64,000 nt of DNA from RYN-230 sp963770535 (GCA_963770535.1 CAVYPZ010000003.1:2914001-2978000); one strand, 5' to 3'; counted from the stretch's first letter, positions 34,884 through 43,136 are shown. Notes: generated from the letters alone by a model not told the origin. A program made the numbers and translations.

Positions 34884-35975
34884 ATGACGCAGCCTGACCC
34901 CGAGGAAGTCGCCGAGGCCGTGTTCGCCGCGGTCGCCGAGCCGACCCGGCGCGGCATCCTCGCCGCCCTGGCCGGCCGGGGCCCGATGACCGCGACCGGG
35001 CTGGCCGGCCTGCTGCCGATCTCGCGGCAGGCCATCAGCAAGCACCTCGATCTGCTCACGTCCTCGGGCCTCGCGGCTGCCGAGCCCGGCGAGGGCCGCC
35101 GGATCCGCTACCGGGCCGACGCGGCACCGGTGGCGGTGGCGGCGGCCTACCTCGCGGCGCTGGCCCGGGACTGGGACATCAAGCTGGCGCGGCTGCAGCG
35201 CCTGCTGGACGCCCGGCTCCCCGGCCGGGCCCCGCACTACTACCCAGGAGGAAACATGACCATCGACGGCAAGGCAGTCCTCGTGACCGGGGCTAACCGC
35301 GGTATCGGCGAGGCGCTGGTCGAGGAGGCCCTCAGGAGAGGCGCGCGGCGGGTGTACGCCGGTACCCGCCGGCCCCTGGCCCACCCGGACGGGCGCGTGA
35401 GCGCCCTGGCCCTGGAGGTGACCAGTGCGGCGCAGATTCAGGCGGCGGCCGCACGGGTTGACTCCCTCGATCTCCTCATCAACAACGCCGGGATCGCGCT
35501 CGGGGATGATCTCGGTGATCCCGGCGTCCTGGAGCGCCACCTCGCCGTCAACCTTTTCGGCACCTACGCGGTGACCCGGGCCTTCCTGCCCCTGCTCACG
35601 GACTCCGGGGGAGCCATCGTCAACAACCTGTCGCTGAACGCCTTCGCCCCCCTGCCGTTCATCCCGTCCTACGCGGTCTCCAAGGCGGCCGCGTTCTCGC
35701 TGACGCAGTCGCTGCGGGCCCTGCTGGCCGGCCGGGGCGTGCGGGTTCATGCCGTCCTGACCGGCCCCACCGACACCGACATGAACCGCGGCCTCGACAT
35801 ACCGAAGGCGCCTGCGGGGGCCGTGGCGCGAGCCATCTTCGACGGGGTGGAGGCGGGGGAGGACGACATCTTCCCCGATCCGCTGTCCCAGTCCCTGGCG
35901 GAGGGCTGGCGCACTGGCCCGGTCAAGGCGTTCGAGCGCCAGCTTGCGGCGTCCGCGGCACCCGTGGCGTCATGA
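34884..35975 (+). CDS. ArsR-family regulator in continuous frame with an SDR enzyme
   Basis: The first ~115 residues form an ArsR/SmtB winged helix: AVAEPTRRGILAAL, the LPISRQAISKHLDLLTSSGL recognition helix, and GRRIRYRAD in the wing, followed by the AAAYLAALARDWDIKLARLQ tail seen in the non-metal ArsR class that controls SRPBCC/DUF899 genes. No metal-binding Cys motif is present. No stop codon separates this from the short-chain dehydrogenase that begins at residue 125. Readthrough would give a 363-aa fusion. An AGGAGGAAAC ribosome site and ATG at 35256 would also make the SDR alone. The dyads at 34751-34793 are the probable operator. Confidence 0.8.
   Translation: MTQPDPEEVAEAVFAAVAEPTRRGILAALAGRGPMTATGLAGLLPISRQAISKHLDLLTSSGLAAAEPGEGRRIRYRADAAPVAVAAAYLAALARDWDIKLARLQRLLDARLPGRAPHYYPGGNMTIDGKAVLVTGANRGIGEALVEEALRRGARRVYAGTRRPLAHPDGRVSALALEVTSAAQIQAAAARVDSLDLLINNAGIALGDDLGDPGVLERHLAVNLFGTYAVTRAFLPLLTDSGGAIVNNLSLNAFAPLPFIPSYAVSKAAAFSLTQSLRALLAGRGVRVHAVLTGPTDTDMNRGLDIPKAPAGAVARAIFDGVEAGEDDIFPDPLSQSLAEGWRTGPVKAFERQLAASAAPVAS
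35256..35975 (+). CDS. Short-chain dehydrogenase/reductase
   Basis: A 239-aa classical SDR: TGANRGIGEALVEEAL for NAD(P) binding, LINNAGIALG, SLNAFAPLPFIPSYAVSKAAAF with the catalytic Tyr-xxx-Lys, and TGPTDTDMNRGL. The arginine at TRRP after the second strand suggests NADPH preference. It has its own excellent ribosome site (AGGAGG six bases before the ATG), although its frame is also open into the ArsR domain upstream. Its stop overlaps the start of the DUF2182 gene (ATGA). Confidence 0.85.
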   Translation: MTIDGKAVLVTGANRGIGEALVEEALRRGARRVYAGTRRPLAHPDGRVSALALEVTSAAQIQAAAARVDSLDLLINNAGIALGDDLGDPGVLERHLAVNLFGTYAVTRAFLPLLTDSGGAIVNNLSLNAFAPLPFIPSYAVSKAAAFSLTQSLRALLAGRGVRVHAVLTGPTDTDMNRGLDIPKAPAGAVARAIFDGVEAGEDDIFPDPLSQSLAEGWRTGPVKAFERQLAASAAPVAS

Positions 35976-36763
35976 GCGGGGGGAGGGGCACCGCGCCCGG
36001 GCCGGGCGGAAGATCCCTGCGGAGCCCTGCGCAGCCGGGCATGAGGCAGCTTTCCCCGGCCGCGGCCCTGATGGATGCCCATCCCCGGGCCGGTGCCGGG
36101 CCTGGTGCCGGGCCTGGTGCCGGGCTGGCCGCGGCGGGCGCGCTGGCGGTGACCCTCGGCCTCGCCGCCGGCTGCTGGGTCGTCGCGGTCCGGCAGATGA
36201 ACGGGATGGACATGGGCGTGGCGACCCGGCTCGGCTCGTTCGCGTTCTTCGCGGCCCTGTGGATGCCGATGATGGCGGCCATGATGCTGCCGGGCGCGGC
36301 CCCGGCCGTGGTGGCACGTGCCCGGGCCGGCGGCCTGGTGCGCGCGGTGCCGCTCTTCGCCGGGTCCTACCTGGCGGTCTGGGCCCTGGCGGGTGTCGCC
36401 GTGTATGCGCTGTACCGGCCGCACGGGTATCTCGCCGCGGGCGTGGCGGTGATCGCGGCGGGCGTCTACGAGCTCACGCCGCTCAAGCGGCACTTCCGCC
36501 GGCGCTGCCGCGAAAGCGCCCGTTCCGGGCTCACCTTCGGGCTCTGCTGCGCTGGCTCGAGCATCGGGCTCATGGTGCTGCTGGCCGCGGTCAGCATCAT
36601 GAGCATCGCGTGGATGTCGGTGATCACCGTCCTCGCGGCCGGCCAGAAGCTGCTGCCGGCGAAGGCCGCCCTCGATGTCCCGCTGGCGCTGGCGATCGCC
36701 GGGCTCGGAGTCCTGATCGCCGTCGCACCCTCGTTGGTGCCGGGGCTCACGCCGCCGATGTGA
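35972..36763 (+). CDS. DUF2182 membrane protein (predicted metal-binding)
   Basis: A 263-aa protein with a variable ~40-residue N-terminal stretch containing GAGPGAG repeats, then about six transmembrane segments. The family signature WMPMMAAMMLPGAAP and the later LTPLKRHFRRRCRES with LCCAGSSIGLMVLLA identify DUF2182. The Met-rich and Cys pairs have led to its description as a predicted metal-binding membrane protein. It overlaps the SDR stop and is followed by DUF899, so it belongs to the ArsR operon. Confidence 0.85.
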   Translation: MSGGRGTAPGPGGRSLRSPAQPGMRQLSPAAALMDAHPRAGAGPGAGPGAGLAAAGALAVTLGLAAGCWVVAVRQMNGMDMGVATRLGSFAFFAALWMPMMAAMMLPGAAPAVVARARAGGLVRAVPLFAGSYLAVWALAGVAVYALYRPHGYLAAGVAVIAAGVYELTPLKRHFRRRCRESARSGLTFGLCCAGSSIGLMVLLAAVSIMSIAWMSVITVLAAGQKLLPAKAALDVPLALAIAGLGVLIAVAPSLVPGLTPPM

Positions 36764-36817
36764 GAGCGGGCCGCCGTCGCCGGCCACGGCAAATTTGAGA
36801 GAAAAAGGGGAGTCATC

Positions 36818-37585
36818 ATGGCACGCCACAAGACCGGAACGCGTGAAGAATGGCTGGCCGCCCGGCTGGAACTGCTCGAGGCGGAGAAGGCGCTGACCCG
36901 GCGCAGCGACGAGCTGGCGCGCCGGCGCCAGGAACTTCCCTGGGTCCGGATCGGCAAGGAGTACCGCTTCCAGGCGGACGAGGGGCCGGCCTCGCTCGCC
37001 GGTCTCTTCGCCGGGCGATCCCAGCTGCTCGTCTATCACTTCATGTTCGGGGCGGATTACACGGCGGGGTGCCCGTCGTGCTCGGCGATCGCGGACGGCT
37101 TCAGTGGGTCAGTGGTCCATCTCGCGAATCACGACGTCACGCTCTGCGCGGTGTCACGGGCGCCGCTCGCGGCACTGCAGGCATACAAGCGGAGGATGGG
37201 CTGGAGCTTCCCCTGGGCGTCGTCGTCGGGCAGCGACTTCAGTCACGACTTCCAGGCCGCGGTCACCCCGCAGGAGTGGGAGTCGGGAACCGCGGAGTAC
37301 AACTTCGCCACGGCGGACTTCAGGCCCCCCGCAGGCGAGAACAGCTCCGGGCTCGACGCGTTCGCCTCAGGCATCGTCGGGACGGACTGGGCCACGTACC
37401 GGCGGGAAGGACCCGGCGTGAGCGCGTTCGCGCTCGACGGCGGCGCCGTCTACCACACCTACTCGGCGTACGCGCGCGGGCTGGACGGGCTCTGGGGCAT
37501 GTACCAGTGGCTCGACCGCGCGCCGCGGGGCCGCAACGAGACCGGCTTCTGGTGGCGCCGCCACGACGAGTACGACGGCCGGTGA
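36818..37585 (+). CDS. DUF899 thioredoxin-like protein
   Basis: This 255-aa protein belongs to the DUF899 group of thioredoxin-fold proteins. It has the helical N-terminus GTREEWLAARLELLEAEKALTRRSDELARRRQELPW, FGADYTAGCPSCSAIADGF with a Cys-Pro-Ser-Cys redox-like motif, the LCAVSRAPLAALQAYKRRMGW segment and the C-terminal VYHTYSAYARGLDGL. A strong AAAAAGGGGAG precedes the ATG. These genes are frequently found with ArsR-type regulators, and this one closes the operon started at 34884. Confidence 0.9.
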   Translation: MARHKTGTREEWLAARLELLEAEKALTRRSDELARRRQELPWVRIGKEYRFQADEGPASLAGLFAGRSQLLVYHFMFGADYTAGCPSCSAIADGFSGSVVHLANHDVTLCAVSRAPLAALQAYKRRMGWSFPWASSSGSDFSHDFQAAVTPQEWESGTAEYNFATADFRPPAGENSSGLDAFASGIVGTDWATYRREGPGVSAFALDGGAVYHTYSAYARGLDGLWGMYQWLDRAPRGRNETGFWWRRHDEYDGR

Positions 37586-37621
37586 CGGGAGCGCCAGGCC
37601 GCGGCGGGCGATAATGGCCGC

Positions 37622-38221
37622 GTGGACGCCAGCCATTACAGCCTGGTCATCGCGGCCGCCCAGGCCGCGGGTCCCTGCCCTCCTGGCGGGGAACCGGCCT
37701 GGGGCCGCCGGGTGCACGCCCTGACCGTGGACCTGCACCTGATTGCGCAGCAGGCCAGGCAGGACATCGAGCGGCTGGACTCAGCCCGGACCTTCGTCGC
37801 GTTCCTGGAGAAGGTGGAGATCGAGGAATCGAGCCGCCGCGGGCTGGTCTCGCTGCGGCTGCCGTCGGGGGAGAGCGAGCCGATCCGGACCGAGCACGCG
37901 GAGACTGACCGCGGGCGGGCGCTGATCGAGCGCGCCCGCTCCCTGGAGGGACGGTGGGTGCTCGTCTACCGCTACAACGAGCGGAAGGCGGGGCAGCGCA
38001 GCCAGTCGGTCCGGATGCTGGCCCACCTGATGGACCTCGGCGCGGAGGCGGCCGTGCCCAGCACCACCGCGAAGAAGATGGTCCTCGAGGCGGCCGGCGG
38101 CGATGTGGCGCGGGCGCAGGAGGCGTGGGCGGCCGCGGGCCTGCCCGACACCGGCCCGGTCACCGCTGACCAGCTGGAGCACGCGCGCGCCGCAGCCCGG
38201 GAAGCCCCCGCTCGCGGCTGA
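37622..38221 (+). CDS. Hypothetical protein, 199 aa
   Basis: GTG 37622 opens a frame with normal codon use. The product is mostly helical and charged, with a central beta-rich part (RGLVSLRLPSGESEPIRTEH, then GRWVLVYRYNE) that might form a small OB-like or barrel fold. The C-terminal GDVARAQEAWAAAGLPDTGPVTADQLEHAR resembles a UBA-like helical pair. I do not recognise the family. It stands 36 bases after DUF899 on the same strand but may have its own transcript. Confidence 0.6.
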   Translation: MDASHYSLVIAAAQAAGPCPPGGEPAWGRRVHALTVDLHLIAQQARQDIERLDSARTFVAFLEKVEIEESSRRGLVSLRLPSGESEPIRTEHAETDRGRALIERARSLEGRWVLVYRYNERKAGQRSQSVRMLAHLMDLGAEAAVPSTTAKKMVLEAAGGDVARAQEAWAAAGLPDTGPVTADQLEHARAAAREAPARG

Positions 38222-38262
38222 GGAATTACAGGCACCTCCCGGCCCGCCGCCGCCTCCTCCTT

Positions 38263-38287
38263 CCCGCTGATAACAGCAAGAAGCGGG
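38263..38287. repeat. Dispersed TTGCTGTTATC element, copy B, in a hairpin
   Basis: CCCGCT (38263-38268) pairs with AGCGGG (38282-38287). The loop contains GATAACAGCAAGA, and the 17-mer GATAACAGCAAGAAGCG is identical to copy A at 28797. It lies just after the 37622 gene and 160 bp before an inverted copy (38431-38444), with which it shares a perfect 14-bp inverted repeat. Confidence 0.6.
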
Positions 38288-38427
38288 GAGATGGCAGGAC
38301 TTCCCGGGCCAGGCGGGGTTGTTCAGGCCCGGGACGGGCCGGTCCGGTACGGGACGTTGCGAATCGTCTCGCCACGGACCACGAGGTATCGCCAGGGGGC
38401 GGGCAGGCCCGGGGGAGCGGGCCAGGC

Positions 38428-39390
38428 ATGTTGCTGTTATCAGCAGGTGCCGGTATCGTCTGGCCTATGCCAGCCCTGGACGCCCGCACGCCGGCACGCG
38501 AGGCACTGGACCAGTTCACCCGGCATCTGGCGGACCGCCAGTTCGCGGTGACCACCCGGCGGATCCGCAGGCACTTCCTCGATGAGTACCTGCACCACGT
38601 CCAGCAGGCCGCCGGGACCACCGAGGTCACGGTCGCTGAGCTCCTGGACCCTGCGCGTGCCGAGGCGTGGCTGTGCGACGCGGCCGCCGGCAGGACCCGG
38701 ACCCGCGGCACGCTCCGGGGCCGCGGCGCCGCCGCGTACCCGAACTCGATGCGCGTGCGGGCCGACTCCTACAACTCGTTTGCCGGATTCCTCGGCCAGC
38801 CGGACCGCCGTGACAGCCAGCCGCCTGCTCCCGGTTACCGCCTGACCCCCGCGGATACCGACCGCCTTCTCCGCGACCTGGCCGCGCGCCGGCCCTTCCA
38901 CGCCAACGCCGTGACGTGCCTGCGGACCGCCGCCGTGGCCGCGCTGGTCGCCGACACCGGCCGGTCTGTCCCCGAGCTCGCCCGTCTCAGCGTCCGGGCC
39001 CTGCACCTGGACGGCCAGGCGCGGGTCAACCTCGCCGGCGGCCCCGCCGCGCTGGGCCGCCCGACCGTGCAGATCCTCACCCGCTGGCTCGATGCCCGGG
39101 CGGCGATCATCGCCGAGCTCCAGGGCAGCGATCCGGGCCACCTGTGGATCCCGACCAAGCCCGGCCGCCCCCGCGGCGGCCGGCCACCCGTCAAACCCGG
39201 CCTGACGCCAGCCGCGGTGCGCACCCTTCACGCTGCCCACCGCACGCTCGTCCGCCAGGTGCTCGGCACCCCGCTTCGTCCCGGCGCCTTCCAGCCCCAG
39301 GCCCGCCAGGCTCACGATCCGGCCACGGGCCAGACCCCGCAGCCGCGCGCCCGGCCGGCGGCTGCTGCTGCTGCTGCTGCTGGGGAGTAG
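38428..39390 (+). CDS. Degenerate tyrosine-recombinase-like protein
   Basis: A protein of about 320 aa. Residues 20-130 look like a phage-integrase SAM-like N-terminal domain (LDQFTRHLADRQFAVTTRRIRRHFLDEYL). The later VADTGRSVPELARLSVRALHLDG resembles the first catalytic-arginine box (RxxEL). The expected HxLRHT and HxxY boxes are not visible, and the C-terminus is a low-complexity AAAAAAAAGE run encoded by CTG/GCT repeats. It is therefore probably an inactive or domesticated recombinase relative. The first ATG (38428) overlaps the dispersed TTGCTGTTATCAGC element. ATG 38467 is an alternative start. Confidence 0.6.
   Translation: MLLLSAGAGIVWPMPALDARTPAREALDQFTRHLADRQFAVTTRRIRRHFLDEYLHHVQQAAGTTEVTVAELLDPARAEAWLCDAAAGRTRTRGTLRGRGAAAYPNSMRVRADSYNSFAGFLGQPDRRDSQPPAPGYRLTPADTDRLLRDLAARRPFHANAVTCLRTAAVAALVADTGRSVPELARLSVRALHLDGQARVNLAGGPAALGRPTVQILTRWLDARAAIIAELQGSDPGHLWIPTKPGRPRGGRPPVKPGLTPAAVRTLHAAHRTLVRQVLGTPLRPGAFQPQARQAHDPATGQTPQPRARPAAAAAAAAGE
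38429..38443. repeat. Dispersed TTGCTGTTATC element, copy C
   Basis: TGTTGCTGTTATCAG is identical to the copy at 60247-60261 and inverted relative to copy B (14-bp inverted repeat 38266-38279 / 38431-38444). It overlaps the presumed start of the recombinase-like gene. Confidence 0.6.
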
Positions 39391-39439
39391 GCAGGAGCGG
39401 GCGGGAGGCGCCGCCGCGGCCCGCCGGTAGGTTCGGTGC

Positions 39440-39985
39440 ATGGCCGATCAGCGGGTGGAGATCGTCAGCTACGACCCGGGCTGGCCCGCCCGGTTCGCCG
39501 GGCAGCAGCCGCTGGTTGAGGATCTGCTGCGGCCGTGGCTGGCGGGCCCGGTGGAACACATAGGTTCCACCGCCGTGCCAGGCCTGCGGGCCAAGCCCGT
39601 CGTGGACATGCTCGCCCCGGTCACCTCGCTGGCCAGCGCGCAGGCTGCGGTCCCGGTGCTGGCCGGGGCGGGATGGCTGTGGTGGGCCGGCGACCCGTGC
39701 CGCCACTACCGGCTGTGGTTCCTGCGGCCCTCGCCGCAGGCCCGCACTCACCACCTGCACATCATCGAGAGCGGGCATCCGCATGCGGCGGCCCTGCTGG
39801 CCTTCCGGGACGCGCTCCGCGCAGACCCCGCACTGCGCCGGCAGTACGCCGGCCTGAAGGACCGGCTGGCCCGGCGGCATCCCGGTAACCGCAACGCCTA
39901 CAGCAACGGCAAGGGCAGCTTCGTGGCTGCCGCGCTGCGCAGGGCAGGCATCGAGCCGCCGCCGCGGGACCAGCTGCCGCAGTAG
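39440..39985 (+). CDS. GrpB-family protein (UPF0157, nucleotidyltransferase fold)
   Basis: A 181-aa GrpB-type protein: VEIVSYDPGWPARF near the N-terminus, EHIGSTAVPGLRAKPVVDML with the GS...D nucleotidyltransferase-like signature, THHLHIIESG, and LLAFRDALRADPALRRQYAGLK with SNGKGSFV at the end. The family is related to nucleotidyltransferases and, in fused forms, to dephospho-CoA kinase. Its own reaction is not established. Confidence 0.92.
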   Translation: MADQRVEIVSYDPGWPARFAGQQPLVEDLLRPWLAGPVEHIGSTAVPGLRAKPVVDMLAPVTSLASAQAAVPVLAGAGWLWWAGDPCRHYRLWFLRPSPQARTHHLHIIESGHPHAAALLAFRDALRADPALRRQYAGLKDRLARRHPGNRNAYSNGKGSFVAAALRRAGIEPPPRDQLPQ

Positions 39986-40062
39986 CCGGGCTTTGTGTCC
40001 AGCAGATGGCCGCGCCAGCCAGGTGGCCCCCGGGGCAGCTGGCCCACCGGCGAGCGCACCGG

Positions 40063-40098
40063 TCAGGAATCGAGAAGCGCGCGCCAGCGGGCCGCAAC
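40063..40098. repeat. 36-bp perfect inverted repeat, left arm
   Basis: The arm begins TCAGGAATCGAGAAG and ends GGGCCGCAAC. Its exact reverse complement lies at 40545-40580. The two arms enclose 446 bp that hold one complete gene (VOC family). It ends 13 bases before the ATG. No other copy was seen in the window. Confidence 0.95.
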
Positions 40099-40111
40099 TA
40101 GCCTGGCCGTC

Positions 40112-40522
40112 ATGGACATCACCATCAACTCGACCTTCCTCCCGCAAGACGACCCGGACGCCGCCCTGGCCTTCTACCGCGACACCCTCGGCTTCGAGGT
40201 CCGCAACGACGTCGGGTACGGCGGGATGCGCTGGATCACGGTCGGCCCGCCCGGCCAGCCCGGCACGTCCATCGTCTTGTACCCGCCGGGCGCTGACCCC
40301 GGCATCACCGACGACGAGCGCCGCACCATCAGCGAGATGATGGCCAAGGGAACGTACGCCATCATCACCCTGGCCACCAAGGACCTCGACGCCACCTTCG
40401 CGCAGCTGCAGGCGAGCGACGCCGAGGTCGTCCAGGAGCCGACCGAGCAGCCCTACGGGATCCGCGACTGTGCCTTCCGCGATCCCGCGGGCAACATGAT
40501 CCGCATCAACCAGGTCCGCTGA
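40112..40522 (+). CDS. VOC-family (glyoxalase/dioxygenase-like) protein
   Basis: A 136-aa protein with two beta-alpha-beta-beta-beta modules: PQDDPDAALAFYRDTLGFEVR in the first, and TKDLDATFAQLQASDAEVVQEPTEQPYGIRDCAFRDPAGNMIRINQ in the second. This is the vicinal-oxygen-chelate fold used by glyoxalase I, extradiol dioxygenases and bleomycin- or fosfomycin-resistance proteins. The gene is bounded on both sides by arms of a perfect 36-bp inverted repeat, 13 bases before the start and 22 after the stop, so promoter and terminator may lie in the arms. No ribosome site of note precedes the ATG. Confidence 0.88.
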   Translation: MDITINSTFLPQDDPDAALAFYRDTLGFEVRNDVGYGGMRWITVGPPGQPGTSIVLYPPGADPGITDDERRTISEMMAKGTYAIITLATKDLDATFAQLQASDAEVVQEPTEQPYGIRDCAFRDPAGNMIRINQVR

Positions 40523-40544
40523 GCGGCGGCCACGGCCGGTGCAG

Positions 40545-40580
40545 GTTGCGGCCCGCTGGCGCGCGCTTCTCGATTCCTGA
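40545..40580. repeat. 36-bp perfect inverted repeat, right arm
   Basis: Exact reverse complement of 40063-40098. It begins GTTGCGGCCC and ends CTCGATTCCTGA. The hexamer GCACCG occurs just outside both arms (40056-40061 and 40084-like position 40584-40589), but at unequal distances (one and three bases), so a target-site duplication is not certain. Confidence 0.95.
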
Positions 40581-40646
40581 GCGGCACCGTGAAGGAGCGT
40601 GCCCAGGTCCGGCTGCGGGACCGTCCCCGGGCTGCCGTGGCCGGCG

Positions 40647-42800
40647 TCAGGAGCCCGTGAGGATGACGAGCTGCTGGGTCGCCCGGGTCATCGCGACGTA
40701 GCGGTCGACCGCTCCTTCAATGCCCTGGCCGAACGCCTCCGGGTCGACGAGGACGACCAGGTCGAACTCGAGCCCTTTCGACAGCTCCGGGGTCAGCGAC
40801 CGGACACGGGGCGTCGGCCGGAACCCGGGATCGCCGATGACGCAGGCGATCCCGTCGGCGTGCGCGGCGAGCCAGGTGCCGAGGATCGGCCCCAGATCCG
40901 GAACGGATGCGCGGACGACGGGGAGGCCGGTGCTGCGGATGGAGGCCGGCACGTTGGCGTCCGGGAGCACAGCCCGGATGACCGGCTCGGCTTCCGCCAT
41001 GACCTCTTCCGGCGTCCGGTAATTGATGCTCAGCGTAGCCAGGCTGATCCGGTCGAGCCCGATCCGCTCGAGCCGTTCCTGCCACGACTCGGTGAACCCG
41101 TGCCGGGCCTGGGCGCGGTCCCCGACAATGGTGAAACTGCGCGACGGGCAGCGCAGCAGCAGCATCTGCCATTCCGCGTCGGTCAGTTCCTGGGCCTCGT
41201 CCACGACGATGTGCGCGAACGGGCCGGCGAGCCGGTCCGGGTCGGTGCCGGGCAGCGCGGTCTCGTTGACCAGGGCGTCGTGGAAGTCCTCGCCGCGCAG
41301 CATCGTCACCAGGCCTGTGCCGTATTCGTCGTCGGCGACCTCGATCAGGGTGTCGATGACGCTGGCCCGGTACTCGCGTTCGGCCGCGATAGAGGCGTCC
41401 TCCCGGCGCTTGCGCCGGGCTGCCTCCGGGTCGCCGAGACGCTGCCGTGCCGCGTCCAGGAGCGGCAGGTCGGACACGGTCCAGGCCTGGGCGTCCTCCC
41501 GCTGCAGCTTCTGGATGTCTTCGGGGCTGAGCCACGGAGCGCACAACCGCAGGTAGGCCGGTACCGACCACAGGTCCCCGACGAGATCAGCCGCCCAGAG
41601 CAGCGGCCACGCGCGGTTGAAGGCCGCGACCAGTTCCCTGTTTTGCAGCAGCGACTTGCGGAGCAGGCCAGCCGGGGCGTCACCATCGTGCTTGTCCATC
41701 AGGATCGCCAGCAGCGCCTCCCAGATCTGGCCCCGCGCCTCGTTGTGCGGGGTACCGGGTTCTGCCGCCTCGAACGCCTCGGCCCAGTCGGCGGCGCTCA
41801 GCCCGATGCCGGACCAGTGGGTCTGGACCGTCATTGCCTGGGCAGGCGGCTTCTCGTAGAACCTGACGGCCGGCTCGATCGCCTTCACCAGGTCCGCCGA
41901 GGACTTCAGGCGGGCCACGCCCGGGTCGGTCTCGGCCGCTGCCGCGGGTCCCTCGGGGACGAGGCCCCGCAGGGTGCAGGTCTGCACGCCCTCCTCCCCG
42001 AGGCTGGGGAGAACGTCGGCGACGTAGGCCAGGTAGGGCTGGTGCGGGCCGACGAACAGCACACCGCCGCGGCGGTGACCCAGGCGGGGGTCGGAGTAGA
42101 GGAGGTAGGCGGAGCGGTGCAGGGCGACGACGGTCTTGCCCGTGCCCGGGCCGCCGTCGACAACCAGGGCGCCGCGGGATCCCGCCCGGATGACGGCGTC
42201 CTGGTCGGCGGCGATGGTGGCGAGCACGTCCCGCATCCGCGCCGACCGGCTGCTGCCCAGGCTGGCGATGAACGCGGACTGGTCGTCCAGCGCGGCGTGC
42301 CCGGCGAGCCCGTCCGGGGTGAACACCTCATCCCAGTAATCGCTGATCCGGCCGCGGGTCCACCGGTACCTGCGGCGGCTGGCCAGGCCCATCGGGTTGG
42401 CGTGGGTCGCCCCGAAGAACGGCTCAGCCGCGGGGGAGCGCCAGTTGACCAGCAGCCGGCGGCCCGCCCTGTCGGTCAGGCCCAGCCGCCCGACGTACAC
42501 GGGCTCGGGGTTGCCCGCGCCGACCATGTGCCCCAGGCACAGGTCCAGGCCGAAGCGGCGCAGGACGCGCAGCCGGGCGGTCAGCCGGTGGATCTCCGTG
42601 TCCCGGTCCAGCGCCTTCTGGCCTATGCCGCCGGGCGCTTTGAGCTCGGCGTCGAGGCGGCCGGACAGGTCGGCGATCGACTGCTCGAGGCTTTCCGCGA
42701 TCGCCGCGAAGTGCTGCTCGTCGCCAGCGATCAGCGCCGGGTCAGCCTTGGCCGAAAGGCGGTCGGGAAGGTCAAACGCGCTGGCAGTCAGGGAATTCAC
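40647..42800 (-). CDS. helR: HelR-type RNA polymerase-associated UvrD-like motor (rifamycin resistance)
   Basis: This protein of about 717 aa belongs to the HelD/HelR class of SF1 ATPases that bind RNA polymerase. HelR displaces rifamycins from the enzyme and gives tolerance. Seen are TSAFDLP-like N-terminus (TASAFDLPDRLSAKADPALI), the RNAP-binding coiled-coil region, Walker A VVDGGPGTGKTVVAL, Walker B HIVVDEAQELTDAEW, IVGDRAQ, INYRTPEEVM and the C-terminal YVAMTRATQQLVILT. The start GTG 42800 has GGAG eight bases upstream and matches the family N-terminus. ATG 42836 and GTG 42899 are alternatives. A rifamycin-associated element lies at 43154-43172, about 350 bases upstream. Confidence 0.9.
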   Translation of the reverse strand: MNSLTASAFDLPDRLSAKADPALIAGDEQHFAAIAESLEQSIADLSGRLDAELKAPGGIGQKALDRDTEIHRLTARLRVLRRFGLDLCLGHMVGAGNPEPVYVGRLGLTDRAGRRLLVNWRSPAAEPFFGATHANPMGLASRRRYRWTRGRISDYWDEVFTPDGLAGHAALDDQSAFIASLGSSRSARMRDVLATIAADQDAVIRAGSRGALVVDGGPGTGKTVVALHRSAYLLYSDPRLGHRRGGVLFVGPHQPYLAYVADVLPSLGEEGVQTCTLRGLVPEGPAAAAETDPGVARLKSSADLVKAIEPAVRFYEKPPAQAMTVQTHWSGIGLSAADWAEAFEAAEPGTPHNEARGQIWEALLAILMDKHDGDAPAGLLRKSLLQNRELVAAFNRAWPLLWAADLVGDLWSVPAYLRLCAPWLSPEDIQKLQREDAQAWTVSDLPLLDAARQRLGDPEAARRKRREDASIAAEREYRASVIDTLIEVADDEYGTGLVTMLRGEDFHDALVNETALPGTDPDRLAGPFAHIVVDEAQELTDAEWQMLLLRCPSRSFTIVGDRAQARHGFTESWQERLERIGLDRISLATLSINYRTPEEVMAEAEPVIRAVLPDANVPASIRSTGLPVVRASVPDLGPILGTWLAAHADGIACVIGDPGFRPTPRVRSLTPELSKGLEFDLVVLVDPEAFGQGIEGAVDRYVAMTRATQQLVILTGS

Positions 42801-43136
42801 CTCATCAGCTCCGATCTGGGGGTCGCTGGCAACCATGGCGGCAGGGTGCCTGGGCGGCCGGGCCGGCGCGGCGGGCCTGGTGGGCCTGGTGGCCGTCACG
42901 GGCAGCGCCCCGCCTGCCGCCGGCGCCGTGGCCGGTTCAGCGCATCAGGGTGGGCAGGTTCTCGTGTTCTGGATCCTGGCCCCGGCGGCCCCGCCCGCAC
43001 CTCCGCGCCGGGAGCCCGCAACCGCACCGCGAGTCCCGCCATCGGCCCGGCATCCCCGCGCGACCCATACACCGGCAACAGCACGCGCACTTCGCGACTC
43101 CATTTCCATGCCCGCAGTTTCTGGCCCCGGCCAGCG

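Noticed and set aside
40056..40589. GCACCG as a target-site duplication around the 36-bp repeats
   Set aside because: The hexamer is at unequal distances from the two arms and is common in GC-rich DNA, so it is mentioned only as possible.
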